Below, one piece after another: positions 7,736-12,134 of a DNA stretch of 22,361 nucleotides. The position numbers were made by a program, and so were the translations under genes. Each line of letters starts with the position of its first letter. Within the stretch, counting starts at the first letter, position 1. The DNA is from JAJECS01 sp034428595. Its GTDB lineage: Bacteria; Chloroflexota; UBA11872. The DNA lies in contig DAOUHO010000147.1 of NCBI GenBank assembly GCA_034428595.1, forward strand, positions 1-22,361, written 5' to 3'. The notes below the pieces were generated by a model, which was not told the origin of the DNA, did not search any database, and worked only from the letters and a program-made list of their open reading frames with translations.

Positions 7736-8718
7736 GTCCCCGGCGCCGCGGGCGGCGTGAGATCGGCTTCGCTGTCGTCGGTGGCGTACATGATCGCTTC
7801 GACGGCCTCGCGCAGGGCTTCGCCGACTGGCAGCGCGGGCGCGCCTTCGGGACGTTCAGCGGCCCCAGCATTGGTCTGAATGGTCTCCACGATCGCGTCG
7901 ATGGCGGCGTCCACGTCCTGTCCCGCGACGAACAGGAGCGACGCGAACGACTGGCCGCCGGCGCGCGCTTCGCGCACCTCGGCGGGGTCGCGTCCCGTGC
8001 GCTCGGCCACGACAGTGGTGATCGCTTGAGCCATGCCGCCGAACTGCCTGGCCCCTTCCGGTGGGGCCGGCGACTCGCCGTCGATCAGCGCGTCGACGGC
8101 GTTGCGCAGCGCAGCGCCCGGATCGAATCCGCCGCCAGCCGCGCCACCGCCTCCTGCCCCGGCGCCCGCGGCGCCAGTGCCGCCGGCTTGGCCTCCCCGA
8201 CCACCTGGAAAGTTCGCCAGAATCCGGTCCACGGCTTCGTCGACGACCGCCGCGCGGTCGATGCCCTCAGCCTCGATGATCTCGGCCAGGGTCACGCCGG
8301 ATTCTTGGAGCGTCTGGATCTCTTCCGCGGGCTTTCCGGCGGCCTCGGCCACGGCGGCAGTCACGGCGTCCGCCAACCCCGCACCGCCAAACCGTCCACC
8401 CAGGAATCCCGCGCCGCCCGGACGAGCGCCAGGCGCGCCCGCAGCCGGCGCGTCTTGACCAGTGGCCGGCGCTTCGCCGGTGGTGACGGGCTGCACCTCG
8501 GGCGTCGCCGTCGCGGCGGTCGTGGCGGGCGTGGATGGCGGGGACACCGTTTGCTGGGCAGCGACCGTTGTCGCGGTTGTGGCGCGAGCCGCCGGACGGA
8601 TCGATTCCCCGGCATCGCCGCACGCCGCCGCGATCAGGCCGACCACAGCGGCCACGGCCGTCACGGCGGCAGTTCTGAAAATCCAACCTGGGCGCATGTC
8701 GACGCCTACTCCAAGCAT
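7732..8718 (-). CDS. Putative lipoprotein with a duplicated helical module
   Basis: A 328-residue protein of unknown function. The N-terminus is a lipoprotein signal: basic residues, hydrophobic core and lipobox LIAAAC with the lipidated Cys at 33. A Thr/Pro/Ala-rich linker (about 40-95) and Gly-rich stretches (about 96-113 and 172-198) separate two copies of the same module. Copy 1 is about 115-170 plus ALRNAVDALIDGE (203-215); copy 2 is about 229-284 plus ALREAVEAIMYAT (301-313). Each copy has an 'A.a..T/A.vvAE.tG..paEv..l..gG.s.A.l' helix-turn pattern. No catalytic motif is visible, so a surface structural, binding or adhesive role is as likely as any. ATG 8697 is an alternative start (GGAG 11 bases upstream) that gives a more ordinary signal length. 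It is the only gene on this strand between the reductase and the cassette at 9191. Confidence 0.7.
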   Translation of the reverse strand: MLGVGVDMRPGWIFRTAAVTAVAAVVGLIAAACGDAGESIRPAARATTATTVAAQQTVSPPSTPATTAATATPEVQPVTTGEAPATGQDAPAAGAPGARPGGAGFLGGRFGGAGLADAVTAAVAEAAGKPAEEIQTLQESGVTLAEIIEAEGIDRAAVVDEAVDRILANFPGGRGGQAGGTGAAGAGAGGGGAAGGGFDPGAALRNAVDALIDGESPAPPEGARQFGGMAQAITTVVAERTGRDPAEVREARAGGQSFASLLFVAGQDVDAAIDAIVETIQTNAGAAERPEGAPALPVGEALREAVEAIMYATDDSEADLTPPAAPGT

Positions 8719-9088
8719 GTCGCCTGAGTCTCGTGATCCCGGGTCGAGATGCCGTCCACCCCGTTTGCAGATTCAATGCAGACCGGCGCTGCCGCAATTC
8801 TTCGCTGTTCGGCGAGGTCCGGATTCGGCGCGTTTGCGGGCGCTGTAGGACTTGTCGTGTTGCCGACTCCGGGTAGTGCGTCGTTTTGAATCCGTCATTC
8901 CCGCGAAGGCGAGAATCCATCCCCAGTTGTCAGCCGACGAAACGAGGCCGTCCGCTGGCGCAGGGAACCCTCGCAGCACCCAGACGCCAGAGGACCCCAC
9001 TCCCGGATTTCGGTCCGGGTTGCGTCGCCACATGCCGCGCATCTACCGTGCCCACGGCTGGCTCGCAGCGTGGTCGAAAGGGTGCCTC
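8719..9088. other. Non-coding stretch between the lipoprotein gene and the gene stub
   Basis: I see no convincing gene here: open frames are short, lack ribosome sites and cross a known type of dispersed repeat. It holds the hairpin repeat at 8894-8922 and, at its right end, the first part of the direct repeat that recurs at 12053. The left part (8719-8890) should carry the promoter of the lipoprotein gene, but I cannot identify one with confidence. Confidence 0.6.
8894..8922 (+). repeat. Dispersed palindromic repeat (ATTCCCGC...GCGAGAAT type)
   Basis: An imperfect 8-bp inverted repeat, ATTCCCGC (8897-8904) and GCGAGAAT (8909-8916), has a GAAG loop and is flanked by GTC and CCATCC. This wording is recognisable as a widespread bacterial intergenic repeat whose translated shadows read 'FPRRRES' and 'AFAGMT', and such shadows are present here. 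Recognition is from memory; only one copy lies in the window. Confidence 0.6.
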
Positions 9089-9122
9089 GTGGCGATGATG
9101 CGCGGGCGGTTTGCGGTCGTCG
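9040..9122 (+). repeat. Left direct repeat flanking the mau-like cassette
   Basis: This 83-base segment matches 12053-12134. The first 21 bases (9040-9060 against 12053-12073) and the last 27 (9096-9122 against 12108-12134) are identical. The 35 bases between them are only partly alike, and there is one 1-base length difference. The offset between copies is 3012-3013 bases. The copy on the right is the upstream region and first 11 codons of an intact thiamine-diphosphate enzyme gene. Homology stops abruptly after 9122. Confidence 0.9.
9089..9122 (+). pseudogene. 5' stub of a thiamine-diphosphate enzyme gene
   Basis: GTG at 9089, preceded by AAAGGG, is followed by codons reading V/M-A-M-M-R-G-R-F-A-V-V, aligned with M-T-L-M-R-G-R-F-A-V-V at the start of the gene at 12101. 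After codon 11 the similarity ends, and what follows (G-I-T-P...) does not match any thiamine-diphosphate enzyme. The stub is therefore a truncated duplicate, either cut by insertion of the neighbouring cassette or created with it. It is very unlikely to make a functional product. Confidence 0.7.
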
Positions 9123-9129
9123 GCATTAC

Positions 9130-9146
9130 GCCGCTCACTTGGCGGC
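9130..9146 (-). terminator. Possible hairpin downstream of the cytochrome gene
   Basis: GCCGC (9130-9134) and GCGGC (9142-9146) form a 5-bp stem with a 7-base loop, 45 bases beyond the cytochrome stop codon. There is no T-tract on the minus strand, so termination is only a possibility suggested by position. Confidence 0.25.
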
Positions 9147-9190
9147 CTCTCGCCCCTCAGCCGTGTCTCACACCTCGGTGGTCACTACAG

Positions 9191-9694
9191 CTAGCAGCTT
9201 CCCTCGTCTTCCCCGAACCTGGCGACTCGCATGGCACATTGCTCTGGAGTCCACCATGTCTTTAGGTACTTCAGGATGTCGCGGACTTCCTCGATCGACA
9301 ATACGCCTTTCCATGCCGGCATGCGTAGGTGCCCCGACCCCGGTCCATCCGAACCGGCGAGTGGACTCGATCCCCTCGGCATCCCTTCGAGGATCAGGGC
9401 CTCCAGCACACTGTCAGCATGGAGCACGGTGTGACCGCTTGGCCCGTGATACGGGGCTTCGGGCCTTTTGCCCGCTCCGTAATAGTCGCCATGACAATTC
9501 TGACAGTGCTCAACATAGAGTATCGCTCCCCGGGCAATGCTCTCCTCTACATCGACGGTTGACGAGCAGCTTACGAGCACCAGAAACGCGGCGACGATGC
9601 CAGAGGCCCCACAATTTGGGAGCAGCTTGCCAGTCCAAGAGACGCTACACAGCCGCTCCCGATGGACCTGCCCCACAGCAGCAGGCGCACCCAA
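9191..9694 (-). CDS. c-type cytochrome lipoprotein (single haem)
   Basis: Up to 167 residues. The haem attachment motif is C64-Q-N-C-H68, with a class I cytochrome pattern after it: GPSGHTVLHADSVLEALILEG, then the probable axial ligand Met125 in HLRMPAWKG and the final helix LSIEEVRDILKYLKTWW. A hydrophobic segment ending LVLVSC (Cys43) looks like a lipobox, so the mature protein is probably lipid-anchored outside the cell membrane. The start is uncertain: TTG 9694 is the first usable codon after an in-frame stop and has no ribosome site; GTG 9676 is an alternative. It is last in a five-gene minus-strand cluster, 14 bases after the orphan gene. A role as electron acceptor for the cassette's product is an inference from context. 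The closing Cys (residue 167) and C153 are extra cysteines with no known role. Confidence 0.82.
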   Translation of the reverse strand: MGAPAAVGQVHRERLCSVSWTGKLLPNCGASGIVAAFLVLVSCSSTVDVEESIARGAILYVEHCQNCHGDYYGAGKRPEAPYHGPSGHTVLHADSVLEALILEGMPRGSSPLAGSDGPGSGHLRMPAWKGVLSIEEVRDILKYLKTWWTPEQCAMRVARFGEDEGSC

Positions 9695-9708
9695 TTGGCA
9701 TTACACGA

Positions 9709-10020
9709 TCAGGCATCAAGGCCGTTGATCGACCCAATCAATGATGCCCGTGCTCGCTCAACCCCTGCGAGTATGAGCTCAAGATATTCACGAAGTTTTG
9801 CCTGGGACGCTTCCTCCGTCGCATCCGGAGAAACCGGTATAAACTGCGGCAGTTGCGCGCTCAAACGCACGCCGTCGTCGCCATCGCTGCTAGGCTCCCA
9901 GATTTCGATCTCGATGTGTCCCCGGTACAGCGGATCGTTCGGTCCCAATCGGGGCGGAGGACCGTTCGGATCAAACGATGCGCCATCCACGTTGACCAAA
10001 CGCACCTGTTTAGGATTCAT
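9709..10020 (-). CDS. Hypothetical protein in the mau-like cassette
   Basis: A 103-residue protein I do not recognise. It has no signal peptide, membrane segment or Cys. The N-terminal half is Pro/Gly/Asp-rich and looks beta-structured (NGPPPRLGPNDPLYRGHIEI, then EIWEP). The C-terminal 35 residues look like one amphipathic helix (EEASQAKLREYLELILAGVE). The ATG is well supported by GGAGG 6 bases upstream (read on the minus strand at 10027-10031). It lies between the Cys-rich Tat protein gene (70 bases upstream) and the cytochrome gene (14 bases downstream), all in one direction, so it is probably part of the same transcript. Lacking export signals, it could act in the cytoplasm as a chaperone for the Tat substrate, but nothing in the sequence proves this. 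Confidence 0.75.
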   Translation of the reverse strand: MNPKQVRLVNVDGASFDPNGPPPRLGPNDPLYRGHIEIEIWEPSSDGDDGVRLSAQLPQFIPVSPDATEEASQAKLREYLELILAGVERARASLIGSINGLDA

Positions 10021-10026
10021 CGCACA

Positions 10027-10031
10027 CCTCC
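10027..10031 (-). promoter_or_regulatory. Ribosome-binding site of the orphan gene
   Basis: GGAGG on the minus strand, 6 bases before the ATG at 10020. It is a main reason for accepting this short unrecognised gene as real. Confidence 0.75.
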
Positions 10032-10090
10032 CGGGTATGAACTTCGAGCTCGCGAGACTCGTGCAAGCGAAAACACTCTTCGTTGCGCTA

Positions 10091-10501
10091 CTAACATGAA
10101 GGGCACCACGCCGTATCTCCTAAGCCCCAATTACAGCACATATAGGCGATTCGAAATCTACCTTGAGCGCATTCATCGCCCGTCTGTAGCCACGCCGGGC
10201 ATATGCAGCATTTGGCACAGATATGTGATAAATCAGGGGGCACCGTTGTTACGCATGATTCACAGAAATTGCATGGGCCTAGTGCCATTGAACAACCCCA
10301 CACCGCAGAAGCCGGTGGGACATTGACTCCAAGTTTCCCAAATACAGCCGCGACACCGACGGCAACCCCAAACGTCACGCTCCGTAAGAAGCCACGACGT
10401 GAGAATCGCGAGCAGAGTCTTCTAAATCCTTGGGAAACTCGTTGTTCAGAAGACTCGACAAAGCCTTCCCCTCGATCAACTCCATCTTGCTCCCAATACA
10501 T
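10091..10501 (-). CDS. Tat-exported Cys/Trp-rich small protein, MauA (methylamine dehydrogenase light chain)-like
   Basis: 136 residues. Residues 34-66 are a near-perfect Tat signal: SRRGFLR, a hydrophobic stretch, then cleavage site PPASA|V at 66. The mature part is only about 70 residues but has 13 Cys (70, 77, 80, 83, 95, 98, 99, 101, 111, 122, 123, 133, 136) and four Trp (68, 104, 125, 132). In MauA a disulfide-knotted light chain carries the cofactor tryptophan tryptophylquinone. Here CPAWLQTGDEC (Trp104) and RFRIAYMCCN resemble the first cofactor Trp region and the '..IAYR.CCG' segment of MauA, as I remember it. The region holding the second cofactor Trp seems absent: the protein ends soon after, at AWCPSC. 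ATG 10501 is chosen for GGAGG 6 bases upstream; the longer frame from 10579 would overlap mauD. CxxCxxC and CxxCCxC patterns leave a metal or Fe-S protein as the alternative. Confidence 0.72.
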   Translation of the reverse strand: MYWEQDGVDRGEGFVESSEQRVSQGFRRLCSRFSRRGFLRSVTFGVAVGVAAVFGKLGVNVPPASAVWGCSMALGPCNFCESCVTTVPPDLSHICAKCCICPAWLQTGDECAQGRFRIAYMCCNWGLGDTAWCPSC

Positions 10502-10507
10502 TATGAT

Positions 10508-10512
10508 CCTCC
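10508..10512 (-). promoter_or_regulatory. Ribosome-binding site fixing the start of the Cys-rich protein
   Basis: GGAGG on the minus strand, 6 bases before the ATG at 10501. It removes 26 residues from the longest open frame and leaves a 28-base gap to the mauD-like stop. Confidence 0.8.
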
Positions 10513-10529
10513 GATCATTCGCAGTGCTG

Positions 10530-11195
10530 TCACTTGTGACGTGTCGTCGCGTATGAAGTATCGTCCCCTTCCACCCCAAGATTCGGTGTCCGGTCCAAAT
10601 CCTCCGTGGCTGGGCTCCCTATTGACTCAGGATGCGTTTTCAACAGCTCATCAATCTGACGTGCAGTCACAGTAGCTATCTTCCGTTGAGTATGTAACGA
10701 TTGATCGACTACCAGTAGAGATGGCGTTCGGGGAACACCCCAATCTCTAAATGACCTTGAGTCTTCGTCGGCCAAGACTACGACGCTAGAATCGATGCTG
10801 TAGCTTGCCCTAAATGACCGCACTTCATCCGGGATCGAAGAAAGAACGACGATCGCGGTCCATCCTTCGAACCATCTGGATGACTGCCCCTCACGAAATA
10901 CCGAGAGGGCATTGTCACACGCCGAACAACTTGGCGACACCATCAGCAACAGCGTCCGAGTGCTCGCCAATTCTTCTAAGATCACTGTCGTGCTGTCAGC
11001 ATCGCGGAATGTCACTGGTGGCAGAGGATCGTTGATTTTGAGCAAAGCCTCCTCTCGCGTCAGATGAATCAGTGGGCCCATGGCGTCAAAAAAGACCCCT
11101 AGATGCCGCAAGGTTACGACCATTAGCAAGGCTAGGATTACGACTAGAATCCATAACACAACGTATGATGTAATGAACGCAAGATTGTCAATCAT
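10530..11195 (-). CDS. mauD: MauD-like membrane-anchored thioredoxin-fold protein
   Basis: 221 residues from ATG 11195. An N-terminal membrane anchor (about 8-28, VVLWILVVILALLMVVTLR) is followed by LGVFFDAMGPL, then a thioredoxin-like domain with the redox pair C90-S-A-C93 in MVSPSCSACDN and the cis-Pro segment WGVPRTPSLLVVD. This is the MauD architecture. MauD is an accessory protein needed for stable, correctly disulfide-bonded MauA, the light subunit of methylamine dehydrogenase. The start at 11195 overlaps the end of the mauE-like gene by eight bases (ATGATTGA), which suggests coupled translation; the upstream ATG pair at 11240/11237 would overlap by about 50 bases. Base composition is far lower in GC than the flanks. 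TlpA/ResA-like proteins share the fold, but the MauE neighbour makes MauD the better name. Confidence 0.78.
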   Translation of the reverse strand: MIDNLAFITSYVVLWILVVILALLMVVTLRHLGVFFDAMGPLIHLTREEALLKINDPLPPVTFRDADSTTVILEELASTRTLLLMVSPSCSACDNALSVFREGQSSRWFEGWTAIVVLSSIPDEVRSFRASYSIDSSVVVLADEDSRSFRDWGVPRTPSLLVVDQSLHTQRKIATVTARQIDELLKTHPESIGSPATEDLDRTPNLGVEGDDTSYATTRHK

Positions 11196-11793
11196 TATAT
11201 CTGCTATGCCTGAGAAATTGGTGTGCGTTGCGGCCATCATCTACTGATAATTGGACGTCCACGAATAAATCAATCCATATGGGTAATAGGATGAACATTG
11301 TTGCTGATGCAAAGACTACTGAAGGATGATGAAGCGTTACCATTATAGGTAAATCATGCACAGCCTCTCCCCCATTAGCTATAATAGCGGCAGAGATTGG
11401 GAAGCTGGCAATCAATAGCAGCAGAGCGTTTCGACTGATTGTATTCCATCCAAGCCGTGATGATTGAACTAGACCGAAGCATCCGCATGCGACTTTATGT
11501 TCTCGGCGTATATTCGTGAAAACCGCAGCTATGAATGTTGCGAATAGCGCTACGGAAATGGTGGATGTGACAGGAATCAGGCTTGGAATAAGCCAGGCGA
11601 TAGCGAGTGCCACCTCTATGGCTGAGAGGGTTCGCGAGATTATGCGCCGAATCGCATGAGGACCGATGCTATAGCCTGCTACAACGTCGACGAATTGGCG
11701 GTATTTGCGCCACTTGCCAACGCCGGAGGTAAAGAAAACGATTGCGAGTGCAATCTGAGCACCTTCGACGAATGAAATAGAAATTGGATGCAC
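11188..11793 (-). CDS. mauE: MauE/DoxX-like membrane protein
   Basis: A 201-residue integral membrane protein with about five hydrophobic segments. FTSGVGKWRKYRQFVDVVAGY (21-41) is the usual first-loop pattern of MauE, and VACGCFG (101-107) with two vicinal-type Cys (C103, C105), followed by WNTISRNALLLL, is the family's most recognisable stretch. In methylamine utilisation, MauE works with MauD in maturation of the light subunit, probably passing electrons across the membrane to or from its disulfides. The start is GTG 11793, the first usable codon after an in-frame stop, with no clear ribosome site. It is the first gene of the minus-strand cluster. Its line-by-line GC (counted examples 45-48%) is about 20 points below the surrounding core genes, with many A/T-ending codons, which suggests transfer. 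Confidence 0.78.
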   Translation of the reverse strand: MHPISISFVEGAQIALAIVFFTSGVGKWRKYRQFVDVVAGYSIGPHAIRRIISRTLSAIEVALAIAWLIPSLIPVTSTISVALFATFIAAVFTNIRREHKVACGCFGLVQSSRLGWNTISRNALLLLIASFPISAAIIANGGEAVHDLPIMVTLHHPSVVFASATMFILLPIWIDLFVDVQLSVDDGRNAHQFLRHSRYND

Positions 11794-12052
11794 GATAGCA
11801 TTGTGAACGAAGAATCAGGTGACGAAAGGTAGCAAATGGAAGTGGACGTGTGAAAATAGGCAGTCAGCCAATAGTGGATCACTTTGTCCTGGCCGCCACC
11901 GGTGTGATTAGCCACCCAAGCGCTCCGACGCTTCGTCCCCACGCCAGGTCAGGCTTGCGACCATAGGGTGGCGCCGGAGGCCATCGGCGCTAACGTCACG
12001 AGGGCCCGGTCGCCACGCCGACCCCAGTGCCAGTTGCAGCAGCACGGCAGCC
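11794..12052. other. Intergenic region at the right edge of the cassette
   Basis: About 260 bases separate the divergent mauE-like and thiamine-diphosphate enzyme genes. The first 90 bases are AT-richer and should hold the cassette promoter on the minus strand, though I cannot assign -35 and -10 boxes. From about 11880 the composition returns to the GC-rich background. A small inverted repeat, AAGCG (11918-11922) and CGCTT (11929-11933), is the only structure I see. No gene is supported. Confidence 0.55.
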
Positions 12053-12134
12053 CATCTACCGTGCCCACGGCTGACTCATCGAGCGCGATAGGGGACCTCT
12101 GTGACGCTGATGCGCGGGCGGTTTGCGGTCGTCG
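12053..12134 (+). repeat. Right direct repeat flanking the mau-like cassette
   Basis: This is the partner of 9040-9122. It spans 48 bases of upstream DNA, the GTG start at 12101 and the first 11 codons of the intact thiamine-diphosphate enzyme gene. The outer blocks (21 and 27 bases) are identical to the left copy, while the DNA around the ribosome site has drifted. Confidence 0.9.
12059..12070 (+). promoter_or_regulatory. Operator-like inverted repeat upstream of the thiamine-diphosphate enzyme gene
   Basis: CCGTG-CC-CACGG forms a perfect 5-bp inverted repeat 30 bases before the GTG start. The same site is preserved at 9046-9057 inside the 21-base identical block, although nearby DNA diverged, which argues for functional constraint such as a repressor or activator site. 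The binding protein is unknown. Confidence 0.4.

Noticed and set aside
8852..9265. A 137-codon plus-strand frame through the region before the cassette
   Set aside because: It reads through a dispersed hairpin repeat and the enzyme stub in mixed context, and then into the antisense of the cytochrome gene; not a gene.
9191..9694. Cytochrome considered as MauG
   Set aside because: MauG is a larger di-haem protein with two CxxCH motifs; only one CxxCH is present here.
10502..10579. Longer N-terminus for the Cys-rich Tat protein
   Set aside because: It would overlap the mauD-like gene by 50 bases, and the ATG at 10501 has a consensus ribosome site.
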